Assembly (NCBI GenBank): GCA_017886875.1
Contig: JAGHIZ010000024.1
Span: 1-64,000 of the forward strand
Source: Butyricicoccus sp.
GTDB lineage: Bacteria; Bacillota; Clostridia; Oscillospirales; Butyricicoccaceae
Direction of reading: 5' to 3'
DNA: 64,000 nt
Below, one piece after another: positions 8,916-17,661 of this stretch. The notes under the pieces are model-generated. The model searched no databases and was not told the DNA's origin. It saw only the letters and a list, made by a program, of their open reading frames with translations. Numbering within the stretch: position 1 is the stretch's first letter; the number at the start of each line of letters is the position of its first letter. A program made the translations under genes and the position numbers.

Positions 8916-11153
8916 TTAATTTATATATTTGCTTTCAAACTCATCAGCTGAAATTGGTTTACTATATAGATAACCTTGGGCATAGTCGCAATTAATTGAT
9001 TTTAAAAATGCTTCTTGAGTTTGAGTTTCAACACCTTCTGTAACTGTTCTTATGCCGAAACCATTAGCAATAGAAATTATATTTTCCATCATTTGCTTTT
9101 GTTTTTTTCCTGTATGAATAGAGCGTAAAAACTCTTTATCAAGCTTTATTTCATCAAGTTCAATATTAGTAAATGTATTCAAAGAGGAATATCCACTTCC
9201 AAAATCGTCCATTGATATTTGAAAACCCTTTTCCCTTAGTGCAATTATTGTATTATTTAAGGTTTCAATATTCTCTGCAACAAGACCTTCTAAAATCTCT
9301 AATACTATATATTTATTATCAATCCCATATTTTTCAGTTATATTGCAAAGCTTTTTAATATAATCTTTACGATAAAATAAAAGCTTAGATTGATTTATAG
9401 ATATAGGGATTATTTTCTTTCCTTGCTCAAGCCATTTACGCTGCAAAGCACAAACCTTTTCAACCATATATAAATCAAGTGATACGCAAAATCCATTTGA
9501 CTCAAAAAGTGGTATAAAATCATTTGGAAATATCATTTTTCCATCTGGTCTTATCCATCTAACCAATGCTTCTGCCCCAATAATTTCATTAGTTGAAAGA
9601 TTTTTCTTTGGCTGTAAAAATAGCTTAAATTCATTATTTTCTAGGGCTTGTTCCATACAATTTTCAATTTCATTTTGAAAAATCTTTTTTTCTTTTACTG
9701 ATGAAGCATAAAATGCTATTTCATTTTCATAGCCTTGTTTTATTGTTTTTAGTGCAAACTCTGCTTCATTTAACATATCAGATATAGGCAATGCTTTTTG
9801 ACTGCCTGCTTGTCTAATAGAAATGCCACAGTAAACCTTTATATTGTATTCATTTTGCAGTTTTGCGGATATATTTGATATGTTATTGATGATATTTAAA
9901 ATACGTTTTTCAAGTGTTTGTTTATCTTTGGCTTGAAGTAACATACAAAACTCATCACTTCTATATCTACAAACAAGTTCATCTTCAGATAAATTTGACA
10001 TCAATATATTAGCTGTTTCTACAAGTATTTTATCTGCAATAGTTCTACCAAAAATATTATTTATATACTGAAAGTGTCTGAAATTTAAAATAACTATATA
10101 ATAATCAGCTGAATTGCAGTCTAATTCCTGAACTTGATTTATAAATTCACCTATATTATAAACTTGTGTTAACTGGTCATAATCTGCAAGACTTAATATA
10201 GTCTTTTTATCCCTCTTTATATATCTAAATGTATATGACATAACTATTAAGCAGAAAATCATTAAAAAGCCAAATATCACTATAAGCATAACAATTGCTG
10301 AATAAACTGGGCTTGTAACTTCTCCTGCTGAATCTATATATACAAGTGACCAATCATTTTGACCAATTTCTATACGATACAAAGGATATGTATTTTTATC
10401 TAAAACAACATCTATTTTTTTCACAGCGGGAGATGTTGAATAAAAATCAGCTTTATTGGACCATGCACTTTCTATTATATATGCTCGTTTACCTTCAAAT
10501 ACATCTTCTTCTGATGATTTTATAATATCTCCATCTCGATTTACCCAAGCTATATTTACCTTTATTCCATCAAGTGTTTGTGAATTTATTATATTTACAA
10601 ATTTATCTAAGCAAATATTTGCAGTTAATGCTCCATCTATGTTATTATCTTCATATGTAGGCACTGCATAACAAATCATTTCTTTTCCATCTTCTATATA
10701 TATTTCTGATACCGCTTTCTCCCCTTGCCATGCACTGCGAATTGTTTGTTTTTCCTCCTCTGGTCGATTGCTAAATTCATATTTTATATTACTTTTTTCA
10801 CCTGTTATTATCTTATATTCTGCATCGGTGCTATAATAACCAATTTTATTAAATTCCGAATGTATTGGAAAATATGTCAAAACATCATTTATAATATCTT
10901 CTTTTGATATATAGTCTTGTTCAATCATATCAGACACCGCTATTAAGGTATTAAAATCCGATTGAATTTTTTCAGAAAAATGTAATTTATATTCACCTAA
11001 TATAGCATTTACGTATGCAACATGTGAATTATTTTCTGCTTTTCTACTGACATATACTACACAAAGAGCAGATATAACTAAAATCGTACTTATAATAACA
11101 AAAAATATTGTATATCTTACAAGTTTCTTTTTTATCTTTCTGTCATTTAACAT
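8916..11153 (-). CDS. Membrane sensor with degenerate GGDEF and active-type EAL domain (c-di-GMP phosphodiesterase)
   Basis: A 745-aa membrane protein. One helix at about 14-34, an extracytoplasmic sensor of about 240 residues (probably Cache-like), a second helix near 285-305, then GGDEF and EAL domains. The GGDEF signature reads RSDEF, so cyclase activity is unlikely; it may bind GTP or be structural. The EAL domain keeps EALVRW, the Asn in SINQSK, the Glu in ILEGL, DDFGSGYSSL, the Lys in KLDKEFL and the Glu in TEGVET, so c-di-GMP hydrolysis is likely. It is a monocistronic gene, with the mntP riboswitch divergent upstream. It is paralogous in its C-terminal half to the protein at 22762-25632 but has a different sensor. 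Confidence 0.88.
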   Translation of the reverse strand: MLNDRKIKKKLVRYTIFFVIISTILVISALCVVYVSRKAENNSHVAYVNAILGEYKLHFSEKIQSDFNTLIAVSDMIEQDYISKEDIINDVLTYFPIHSEFNKIGYYSTDAEYKIITGEKSNIKYEFSNRPEEEKQTIRSAWQGEKAVSEIYIEDGKEMICYAVPTYEDNNIDGALTANICLDKFVNIINSQTLDGIKVNIAWVNRDGDIIKSSEEDVFEGKRAYIIESAWSNKADFYSTSPAVKKIDVVLDKNTYPLYRIEIGQNDWSLVYIDSAGEVTSPVYSAIVMLIVIFGFLMIFCLIVMSYTFRYIKRDKKTILSLADYDQLTQVYNIGEFINQVQELDCNSADYYIVILNFRHFQYINNIFGRTIADKILVETANILMSNLSEDELVCRYRSDEFCMLLQAKDKQTLEKRILNIINNISNISAKLQNEYNIKVYCGISIRQAGSQKALPISDMLNEAEFALKTIKQGYENEIAFYASSVKEKKIFQNEIENCMEQALENNEFKLFLQPKKNLSTNEIIGAEALVRWIRPDGKMIFPNDFIPLFESNGFCVSLDLYMVEKVCALQRKWLEQGKKIIPISINQSKLLFYRKDYIKKLCNITEKYGIDNKYIVLEILEGLVAENIETLNNTIIALREKGFQISMDDFGSGYSSLNTFTNIELDEIKLDKEFLRSIHTGKKQKQMMENIISIANGFGIRTVTEGVETQTQEAFLKSINCDYAQGYLYSKPISADEFESKYIN

Positions 11154-11240
11154 ATTGCATTACACCTTTTTATATAGTTATCACTTTTATAATTATAGCA
11201 TTTTTTATAAATATCAACAAGGTATAATATCATGTTATCA

Positions 11241-11270
11241 TTGACTAACCTTTATATATTTGTTTATAAT
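11241..11270 (+). promoter_or_regulatory. Sigma-A promoter for the mntP leader
   Basis: TTGACT at 11241-11246, an 18-base spacer and a perfect TATAAT at 11265-11270. The predicted transcript starts near 11277, just before the riboswitch. Confidence 0.75.
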
Positions 11271-11276
11271 ATTTCT

Positions 11277-11371
11277 GCTTCGTGAGGGAGTAGTACGCAC
11301 TTACATTTAAAATGGACGTGTGTCTCGTCAACATACTGACTTTTCTAGGTCTGGCGAGACTTAATGAACGA
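11277..11371 (+). promoter_or_regulatory. yybP-ykoY manganese riboswitch aptamer
   Basis: The leader of mntP carries the yybP-ykoY hallmarks: GGGAGTAG at 11285-11292, CGTCAACATACTGAC around 11326-11340, and GGCGAGAC near 11353. The outer stem can pair TTCGT at the 5' end with ACGAG at 11368-11372. This class senses Mn(II) and commonly controls Mn exporters, matching the gene that follows. The 3' strand of the outer stem overlaps the terminator 5' arm, so ligand binding should prevent terminator folding and switch mntP on. Confidence 0.85.
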
Positions 11372-11413
11372 GACTCATGTGTAGCTTTTTTATGCTGCAC
11401 ATGAGTCTTTTTT
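11372..11413 (+). terminator. Riboswitch-controlled terminator of mntP
   Basis: GACTCATGTGTAGC pairs with GCTGCACATGAGTC, followed by six T. It is the expression platform of the Mn riboswitch and lies 60 bases before the mntP ATG. Confidence 0.88.
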
Positions 11414-11472
11414 GTTCTTATTTTCCATTTTAAACCATAAGATGTAATAAAAATTTGGAGGAATAAAAAATT

Positions 11473-12033
11473 ATGGGTGTTGTAGAAATTATTATTATAG
11501 GTTTTTCTCTTGCTATGGACGCTTTTGCTGTATCGCTTAGTAAGGGACTTGCAAGCGGGAAATATAAAATCAAAAATTCTATTATATGCGGAATATGGTT
11601 TGGCGGATTTCAAATGCTTATGCCGCTTATCGGCTGTTTTTTAGGCGAAAAATTTGCGTCATCTATACAAGCTTTTGACCATTGGATTGCTTTTATACTG
11701 CTTGCTCTCATTGGCAGTAATATGTTAAAAGAAGCTTTTTCTGATGATGAAGAAGAAGCTGGTGCATCATATAGTATAAAAGCTATGTTCCCTCTTGCTG
11801 TTGCTACTGCCATTGATGCCCTCGCTGTAGGTATAACCTTTGCATTTTTAGGCGTTAATATATGGCTTGCAGTAGCTATAATAGGTGCTATAACATTTAT
11901 AACTTCTGGTTTAGGCGTTAAAATCGGCAGTATTTTCGGTGAAAAATATGCTAAACGTGCAGAAATTGCAGGTGGTATACTGCTTATATTAATGGGAATT
12001 AAAATTTTAATAGAGCATTTAGGTTTGATTTAA
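11473..12033 (+). CDS. mntP: Manganese efflux pump MntP
   Basis: A 186-aa inner-membrane Mn(II) exporter of the MntP (YebN/DUF204) family. Six transmembrane helices are predicted from hydrophobicity, with the family's paired acidic motifs: SLAMDAFAVSLSKGL in helix 1 and TAIDALAVGI in helix 4. The length is typical. The ATG at 11473 follows GGAGG with good spacing. Regulation by the upstream Mn riboswitch and terminator is well supported; the cell should make the pump only when Mn is plentiful. Confidence 0.95.
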   Translation: MGVVEIIIIGFSLAMDAFAVSLSKGLASGKYKIKNSIICGIWFGGFQMLMPLIGCFLGEKFASSIQAFDHWIAFILLALIGSNMLKEAFSDDEEEAGASYSIKAMFPLAVATAIDALAVGITFAFLGVNIWLAVAIIGAITFITSGLGVKIGSIFGEKYAKRAEIAGGILLILMGIKILIEHLGLI

Positions 12034-12035
12034 TA

Positions 12036-12063
12036 TTGACTTTATTTTTTTTAGGTGTATAAT
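12036..12063 (+). promoter_or_regulatory. Sigma-A promoter for the folT leader
   Basis: TTGACT at 12036-12041, a 16-base spacer and a perfect TATAAT at 12058-12063. The predicted start near 12070 is just upstream of the aptamer. Confidence 0.75.
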
Positions 12064-12076
12064 AATGTTATCTCAA

Positions 12077-12175
12077 AACAGAGTAGAAATTGATGCGTCA
12101 AGTGCTGACAGAACGGGGAGTTGTCTGTCGGACGAAAGTATTTTTACTGCGGTATCAATTTCGCATCCCGCTGTT
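12077..12175 (+). promoter_or_regulatory. THF riboswitch (class I, folT leader)
   Basis: The sequence follows the tetrahydrofolate aptamer closely: AACAG outer strand, GAGTAGA, TGCGTCAAGTG, GAACGGGGAGTTGTC, then CGGACGAAAG, CTGCGGTATCAATTTCGCAT, and CCGCTGTT closing the outer stem. Pairing partners (TTGATGCG with CGGTATCAA and the GGG/CCC pseudoknot strands) are where the class requires them. It lies before a folT gene, its commonest target. Folate binding is expected to lower expression. Confidence 0.88.
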
Positions 12176-12192
12176 ACATATTGTTGAGGCAG

Positions 12193-12229
12193 CACCTCGA
12201 AATGTGTAGCAACAGACATTTTGGAGGTG
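12193..12229 (+). promoter_or_regulatory. Ribosome-site sequestering hairpin of folT
   Basis: CACCTCGAAATGT (12193-12205) is nearly complementary to ACATTTTGGAGGTG (12216-12229), which contains the folT ribosome site. The loop holds AACAG (12211-12215), identical to the 5' strand of the aptamer outer stem, so it can compete for CTGTT at 12171-12175. This suggests translational control. Confidence 0.65.
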
Positions 12230-12237
12230 TATTTTTT

Positions 12238-12828
12238 ATGTCAAACTTAATCTCCCGCTTTAAATCGTCCGCCAAAAATCTACAAGATATACGCTGTCTT
12301 TCCATTACAGCTATGTTTGTAGCTCTTAGCACCGCTATGACTCTTTGCGGTCTAACTCTAAGGCTGACACCCGAACTCAGAATTGATTTCGGTTTTATTT
12401 GTTCAGCAGCTATTTCTATGCTGTTTGGCCCTGTTGTTGGTATGATTTCTGGTTTTTGTACTGATATACTTGGCTACTTTGCAGGTAATTTCTCTATGGG
12501 TGGATATTTCCCTGGATATACTTTAACTGCAATATGTGGTGGTCTTATTTATGGTTTATGGCTCTATCACCCAGAAAAAACTTCTATCTCTAAAAAAAGT
12601 TTAGTAGCTTATGTTATTGGTGCTAAAGCATGTATTAATCTAATATGTAATATAGGTCTTAATACTTTTTGGCTAACTATAACCGCTGGTAAAGCTATGT
12701 CAGTTATTTTACCTTTTAGAATAACCAAAAACCTTATTTTACTACCTTTTGAATGTATTATACTTTATTTTGCTGTTGTGTTTGTGATTAATTTTCAAAA
12801 GAGAACAAGCCGCAGTTTATCTAAATAA
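12238..12828 (+). CDS. folT: Folate ECF transporter substrate-binding subunit FolT
   Basis: A 196-aa membrane S-component that binds folate and works with a shared ECF energizing module encoded elsewhere. About five or six hydrophobic helices are seen, with the family segments ALSTAMTLCGLTLRLTPELRIDFGFI and GPVVGMISGFCTDILGYFAG, which in FolT proteins line the folate site. The frame is open from 12121, but that part is the riboswitch; the ATG at 12238 has a GGAGGTG site. THF riboswitch control supports the folate assignment over other ECF substrates. Confidence 0.92.
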   Translation: MSNLISRFKSSAKNLQDIRCLSITAMFVALSTAMTLCGLTLRLTPELRIDFGFICSAAISMLFGPVVGMISGFCTDILGYFAGNFSMGGYFPGYTLTAICGGLIYGLWLYHPEKTSISKKSLVAYVIGAKACINLICNIGLNTFWLTITAGKAMSVILPFRITKNLILLPFECIILYFAVVFVINFQKRTSRSLSK

Positions 12829-12842
12829 CACTAAATATTGTG

Positions 12843-12866
12843 TCCCCCTTTGATAAAAAGGGGGAT
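12843..12866 (+). terminator. Intrinsic terminator after folT
   Basis: CCCCCTTT/AAAGGGGG stem with a four- to five-base loop, followed by ATTTCTTGTGTTTTT. It is G/C-rich for this genome. Confidence 0.8.
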
Positions 12867-12962
12867 TTCTTGTGTTTTTCGACATTTTATGCTAATATAC
12901 TTTACAATTAGTAATATTTTCGCTATAATATTATATACTTTCATTACGGAGTTTGACTTAAT

Positions 12963-13670
12963 ATGACAAGCGATTTTTCAAGAACATTGGCACTTTTGCG
13001 TAAAGAAAAGAAAATAAGTCAGCGAACTGCTGCTATAGATTTAGATGTTTCACAGGCTCTTCTCAGTCATTATGAAAATGGACTGCGTGAGCCTGGTCTT
13101 GGGTTTGTAATTCGTGCGGCTGATTACTATGGTGTATCATGTGATTATTTGCTCGGTCGTAGTATGGCTAGAGATGGTTCTTCTTCATCTAGTAAGATAA
13201 AAGAAATCTCGTCTGTATCTCTTACACCTTCAGAGCTTACAGAAGCTCATAGAAAAATTATAAACAATGCTGTGACTTTGCTTTTTGATATCTCTGAACA
13301 AACCTCTTCTAAACAACTATCTGATGAAATAGCTCAGTATCTTTCACTTGTGATATATAAGGTTTTTCGTTATCTGTATCTTGCAGACCCTGACCGTGTT
13401 GAAGCTGCATTTCGCACCAATTCCAATCAATTTGATGGTCTTTGTAATGCCCAAATGGCTTTATCTGAACTGCGTATACGGTCTGCTGCTCTTGGCTCAG
13501 GTGAGTTTGGTTTGGAAATTGAAGATATACGCATGCCTTCTCTAACACCTACTGACCTTACACGAAATTTTCCTAATATTTCTCAATCTATGCTAACTCT
13601 TTTGCAATCTGTTGCCGATATTATCGAACCTCATCAAAATATCCGCCGTGGAGATAAACGCACACGTTAA
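12963..13670 (+). CDS. Xre-family transcriptional regulator
   Basis: A 235-aa cytoplasmic DNA-binding protein. Residues 5-65 form a classical HTH_3 domain (LRKEKKISQRTAAIDLDVSQALLSHYENG, then EPGLGFVIRAADYYGVSCDYLLG). After a Ser-rich linker, the remaining 150 residues are mostly helical and match no domain I recognise. The target is unknown; it stands alone between folT and the antiporter, so it may control its own gene or either neighbour. Confidence 0.85.
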   Translation: MTSDFSRTLALLRKEKKISQRTAAIDLDVSQALLSHYENGLREPGLGFVIRAADYYGVSCDYLLGRSMARDGSSSSSKIKEISSVSLTPSELTEAHRKIINNAVTLLFDISEQTSSKQLSDEIAQYLSLVIYKVFRYLYLADPDRVEAAFRTNSNQFDGLCNAQMALSELRIRSAALGSGEFGLEIEDIRMPSLTPTDLTRNFPNISQSMLTLLQSVADIIEPHQNIRRGDKRTR

Positions 13671-13705
13671 AAGCTCTTGTGTATCTCCATTAGGCGGATT
13701 TTCTA
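13641..13705 (+). terminator. Terminator overlapping the Xre gene end
   Basis: ATCCGCC-GT-GGAGATA (from 13641, inside the coding end) pairs with TATCTCC-ATTA-GGCGGAT (to about 13700), followed by TTTTCT. The loop is long and contains a second small stem. Confidence 0.65.
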
Positions 13706-13777
13706 CTTGCAAAATTCTAAAAAATATTGTAAAATTCTTTACATATTCCGTTTAGTCGGGGAAAAGGAGAAAATTAA

Positions 13778-15277
13778 ATGAATGCAACTTTTTGGGCGGT
13801 TTTACCTCCAATTATCGCAATCGTACTAGCACTGCTAACCCGTGAAGTTTATTCTTCACTGTTTGTCGGTATATTTGCTGGTGCTTTGATGTTTACAAAT
13901 TTAAATCCATTAGCTGCAACTGAAACAACTTTCACCATTATGAAAGATAAGGTTTCTGGTAATCTAAGCATTATTATATTTTTAATTATGCTTGGTATGA
14001 TAGTATCACTTATAACTAAATCGGGTGCTTCTCGTGCCTATGGCGAATGGGCTACAAGAAAAATAAAATCAAAACGTGGAGCTTCTTTTGCTACTTCTGC
14101 ACTTGGTGCACTTATTTTTGTTGATGACTATTTTAACTGCTTAACTGTCGGAACTGTAATGCGTCCTATTACAGACCGCCAGAAAATAACTCGTGCTAAA
14201 CTCGCTTATATTATTGATGCCACCGCAGCCCCAGTATGTATTATTGCACCAATTTCTTCTTGGGCTGCTGCCGTTACATCTTCTTTGCCTGAAGATGCCA
14301 ATATCAATGGTTTTTCACTGTTTTTACAAACAATTCCTTTTAATTTTTATGCATTGTTTACTCTTGCGTTTTTGATTTGGATTTGTGCCACTGATATTGA
14401 TTTCTTTACAATGGCAAAATACAATAAACATGTTGAGAAAAGCGGCAAAATTGACTCAAACGAGGAAGAGTCTACTGTTATCGTAGGCTGTGGAACTGTA
14501 AAAGACTTGTTAATACCTATCTTTTTCTTAATTGCAAGCTGTATTACTGCTATGTATTATAATGGTGGCGGCTTTGCAGGTGCAAGTATTGTTGATGCTT
14601 TTGCTAACTGTGTGGCTGCTGATGCTCTTGTGCTTGGTTCATTTGTAGCTTTAATTTTTACATTCCTTATGTATGTACCTCGTAAAATTTTAACTTTCGG
14701 TCAGTTCTGTGAGTCTTTTACTGAAGGCTTTAAAGCAATGGTTCCTGCTATTTTTATTTTAACACTAGCTTGGACACTTTCTGGTATCTGCTCTGAAGAT
14801 TATCTGGATTTACGTGGATTTGTTTCCTCTCATATCAGTGGTGATGCTGCAATAAGCATGTTTTTACCTGCGATATTTTTCTTAATAGCTTTGGGCATTG
14901 CTTTTGCTACTGGTACTTCTTGGGGTACTTTTGGTATTCTTATTCCAATAGCTTTTTCTATCTTTGGCACAGATGTTATGCTTACTATAACCGTTTCTGC
15001 TTGTCTTGCTGGTGCTGTTTGTGGTGACCATATTTCACCTATCTCTGATACCACAATTTTAGCGTCTGCTGGTGCTCAATGTAAGCATATAAACCATGTA
15101 TCTACTCAGATACCTTACGCTGTCAGTGTTGCTGTTATATGCTTTATAAGCTATATTGCAGCTGGTATAACACATAATGGCTGGACTGGTCTTATTTTAG
15201 GTTCGATTTTACTTGTAGCATTTGCAACATTTATGACAATTAAATGTAAGAAAAAAAAATTAAAAAAGAGGTCTTGA
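13778..15277 (+). CDS. NhaC-family Na+/H+ antiporter-like transporter
   Basis: A 499-aa integral membrane protein with about eleven or twelve hydrophobic segments. It has the NhaC/ArsB-superfamily features: the N-terminal PPIIAIVLALLTREVYSSLF, FVDDYFNCLTVGTVMRPITD, FATGTSWGTFGILIPIAF and CGDHISPISDTTILAS. Relatives exchange Na+ for H+, or amino acids and organic acids (for example malate-lactate or lysine/tyrosine exchangers), so the substrate is open. Four bases separate its stop from proC, so the two are probably co-transcribed, and an amino-acid-related substrate is conceivable. Confidence 0.85.
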   Translation: MNATFWAVLPPIIAIVLALLTREVYSSLFVGIFAGALMFTNLNPLAATETTFTIMKDKVSGNLSIIIFLIMLGMIVSLITKSGASRAYGEWATRKIKSKRGASFATSALGALIFVDDYFNCLTVGTVMRPITDRQKITRAKLAYIIDATAAPVCIIAPISSWAAAVTSSLPEDANINGFSLFLQTIPFNFYALFTLAFLIWICATDIDFFTMAKYNKHVEKSGKIDSNEEESTVIVGCGTVKDLLIPIFFLIASCITAMYYNGGGFAGASIVDAFANCVAADALVLGSFVALIFTFLMYVPRKILTFGQFCESFTEGFKAMVPAIFILTLAWTLSGICSEDYLDLRGFVSSHISGDAAISMFLPAIFFLIALGIAFATGTSWGTFGILIPIAFSIFGTDVMLTITVSACLAGAVCGDHISPISDTTILASAGAQCKHINHVSTQIPYAVSVAVICFISYIAAGITHNGWTGLILGSILLVAFATFMTIKCKKKKLKKRS

Positions 15278-15280
15278 ATT

Positions 15281-16087
15281 ATGAGCAAACAATATCGTTT
15301 AGGAGTTATCGGTGCTGGTAATATGGGTATGGCTATAGCACAAGGTATGGTTCGTGCTGGCACACCTGCAAATGAGATTATTTTATATAATCGCTCTGAA
15401 GAAAAACGCAAACAAAATTCTGAACTTGGTTTTGCTGTAAGTGATGATTACACAAATCTGTATACACATAGTGATATGGTATTGTTTGCTGTAAAACCTC
15501 AAACTTTCCCTGAAATGCTTGAAAAGCTTTCAGGACTTGATGCAAAACCTCTTGTAATATCCATTGCAGCTGGTGTACCATTTGCTAAAATGGAAAAAGC
15601 TCTGTCAAGTGATTGCCCTATTGTTCGTTGTATGCCTAATACTCCACTTTTACTTGGAAAAGGTGCAACTCAGCTTGTTAAAAATGCGGCTGCAACTGAT
15701 GAGCAACTTAAAACCGTTTGTGATATATTTGATACAATGGGTGTAACTGTTGTATTTGATGATGAAAACAAGCTCAATAATGTTATTCCATTTGCAGGTT
15801 CTGCTCCTGCTTATATCTATGCTTTTACTGAGGGTATGCTAAAATCTGCTGAAAAACATGGAATAAACCGCAATGATGCTTTAAAGCTTTTCTGTCAAAC
15901 TTTAATAGGCTCGGCTGAAATGATGCTTACAGGCGATAAAACTCCAGATGAGCTTATTAAGGCGGTTTGCTCACCTAATGGCACTACACTTGAAGCTATG
16001 AAGGTTTTAGATGAATATAAACTTTATGATATTCTTGCAAAGGCTAATGACAACTGTATTAAACGTGCGTATGAACTTGGAAAATAA
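15281..16087 (+). CDS. proC: Pyrroline-5-carboxylate reductase
   Basis: Last step of proline synthesis, reducing pyrroline-5-carboxylate with NAD(P)H in the cytoplasm. The 268-aa protein has the Rossmann start GVIGAGNMGMAIAQGM, AVKPQ, ISIAAGV, RCMPNTP and the C-terminal FAGSAPAYIYAF. The usual SPGGTT substrate loop is written SPNGTT here, a conservative change. The ATG is four bases after the antiporter stop and is preceded by AAAGAGG. Confidence 0.95.
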   Translation: MSKQYRLGVIGAGNMGMAIAQGMVRAGTPANEIILYNRSEEKRKQNSELGFAVSDDYTNLYTHSDMVLFAVKPQTFPEMLEKLSGLDAKPLVISIAAGVPFAKMEKALSSDCPIVRCMPNTPLLLGKGATQLVKNAAATDEQLKTVCDIFDTMGVTVVFDDENKLNNVIPFAGSAPAYIYAFTEGMLKSAEKHGINRNDALKLFCQTLIGSAEMMLTGDKTPDELIKAVCSPNGTTLEAMKVLDEYKLYDILAKANDNCIKRAYELGK

Positions 16088-16112
16088 TGCACAAACTATT
16101 CATATCTCCTGA

Positions 16113-16141
16113 TTGACAAATAGTTTCGAGTGTGATAAAGT
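16113..16141 (+). promoter_or_regulatory. Sigma-A promoter
   Basis: Perfect TTGACA at 16113-16118, a 17-base spacer and TAAAGT at 16136-16141, placed before the small acidic protein gene. Confidence 0.6.
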
Positions 16142-16195
16142 GTTCTCAATAAAACATATTTTAACAGCACTCCTATATTTAAGAGGTGATATAAA

Positions 16196-16528
16196 ATGAG
16201 TAAAAAGAAAAAATTTGGTCTAGGTCTTATTCTTACTGGTATTGCTGCTGGTGCTGGTGCGGTTGCAGTTGCAATGTTAAAAAAGAAAAAACGTGAGGAA
16301 ATTTATCATGAGGCTGAACTTAAAGCTATGAACGAGCTTGACGAACTTATGGCTGAGGCTGAAAATGATGAAGAGGGTACTTGCTGTGCTGATTGTGGTT
16401 GTGACAACTGCTGTACAGATGATGAATTAGATGATGAGTCAGAAGACGAAATCTATGAGCAAGTATCAACTGATGAAGATGAAGTTATCCCTGATGATAA
16501 GGATAATAATTCCGAACCTCAAGACTAA
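16196..16528 (+). CDS. Small membrane-anchored acidic, Cys-rich protein
   Basis: A 110-aa protein I do not recognise. A lysine-rich start (SKKKKF) precedes one hydrophobic helix (GLGLILTGIAAGAGAVAVAML, about 8-28), then KKKKR, a short helix, a cluster of six cysteines (CCADCGCDNCC, about 66-76), and a strongly acidic tail. The positive residues on both sides of the helix make topology ambiguous. The Cys cluster could bind metal, but no neighbour supports that. It has its own promoter, ribosome site and terminator, so it is a real gene. Confidence 0.75.
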   Translation: MSKKKKFGLGLILTGIAAGAGAVAVAMLKKKKREEIYHEAELKAMNELDELMAEAENDEEGTCCADCGCDNCCTDDELDDESEDEIYEQVSTDEDEVIPDDKDNNSEPQD

Positions 16529-16537
16529 ATACAAATA

Positions 16538-16569
16538 AAAGTGCTTGTGTTTTATACAGGCACTTTTTT
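16538..16569 (+). terminator. Intrinsic terminator
   Basis: AAAGTGCTTGT pairs with ACAGGCACTTT around a TTTTAT loop, followed by a T run. Confidence 0.85.
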
Positions 16570-16594
16570 AGTATAATGAAAGGATTTTTATAAT

Positions 16595-17467
16595 ATGATT
16601 AACTATGAAGGCAGAGTTTTTCGTCCACCATCTGAGGCTTACAGCCTTATTATACAAGTGACTATTGGTTGTAGTCATAATAAATGTACATTCTGTGATA
16701 TGTACAAAGAAAAACAATTTAGAGTTAGAAAACTAGAAGAAGTAAAAGCTGATTTTGATGCCGCCCGCAAACAATACCGCCATGTCGATAGAATTTTCCT
16801 TGCTGATGGTGATGCTTTGATGTGTCAACCTCAACATATGGCGGAAATTTTAAAATATATCAAAAAGCTTTTCCCAGAATGTGAACGTGTAACTTCTTAT
16901 GGTTCTCCTGCTTCTATTTTATGCAAAAAACAAGAAGATTTAAATATGCTCTGTGAGCTTGGTCTTTCTATGATTTATCTAGGTCTGGAGTCTGGCTCTG
17001 ATGAGGTTTTAAAACGTGTTAACAAAGGTGAAACTGCTGATGAAATAATTCGTGCAGGTCTTATGGTTAAAAAAGCAGGTATGAAACTTTCTGTAACCTG
17101 TATTGCAGGTCTTGGCTCGCTTGAACTTTCAGAAGAACATGCAATTAAAACCGCTGAGGCTCTATCCAAAATGAAACCTGAATATATAGGTCTTTTAACT
17201 TTGCTTTTTGAACTTCCTACTCCTCTTATGAAAGATTGGGAAGAAGGTCGTTTCTATCTTATGAACCCTATTGAAATTGCACATGAAACCCTTATATTAC
17301 TTGAGCATATAGATGCTGAAGGCAGTATTTTCCGTGCTAATCATGCGTCAAATTATGTAAATTTAGCTGGAACTTTAAACCAGGATAGAGATATTATGTG
17401 TAATCGCCTAAGAGCTGCCTTAGATGGTAAGGTTAAATTTAGGAGCGAGGCTTTTAGAGCTCGTTAA
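16595..17467 (+). CDS. Radical SAM protein with CX4CX2C cluster motif
   Basis: A 290-aa enzyme with the radical SAM fold. The iron-sulfur motif reads CSHNKCTFC (Cys26, Cys31, Cys34), a CX4CX2C spacing instead of the usual CX3CX2C, which a subset of the family carries. Further signs are DGDALMCQP in the strand-2 position, GSPASIL, and YLGLESGSDEVLKRVNKGET, typical of the Elp3/COG1032-like part. No extra cluster or B12 domain is present. The reaction cannot be named. It lies directly after a terminator and is a single gene. Confidence 0.85.
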   Translation: MINYEGRVFRPPSEAYSLIIQVTIGCSHNKCTFCDMYKEKQFRVRKLEEVKADFDAARKQYRHVDRIFLADGDALMCQPQHMAEILKYIKKLFPECERVTSYGSPASILCKKQEDLNMLCELGLSMIYLGLESGSDEVLKRVNKGETADEIIRAGLMVKKAGMKLSVTCIAGLGSLELSEEHAIKTAEALSKMKPEYIGLLTLLFELPTPLMKDWEEGRFYLMNPIEIAHETLILLEHIDAEGSIFRANHASNYVNLAGTLNQDRDIMCNRLRAALDGKVKFRSEAFRAR

Positions 17468-17661
17468 ATATAAGTGTATTTAAAAATTTTATTTTGGCTA
17501 TTTTGTTGTATTTGACGATTTGATCAAAAATGTGTTTTTTTTTCATAAACACTATGGTGCTTAATAAAAATATGTGCTACAATGTACACAGTCGTTGGTT
17601 AAGATTATTTAACAAGAAACTTTTTATATATTATCGTACCATTAGGAGGCATCATTAATAC

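Noticed and set aside
11245..11613. Minus-strand 122-aa frame over the mntP leader
   Set aside because: It covers the promoter, riboswitch, terminator and mntP start; composition is unlike protein.
12121..12237. Longer folT start at 12121
   Set aside because: The stretch is the THF aptamer and its switch hairpin.
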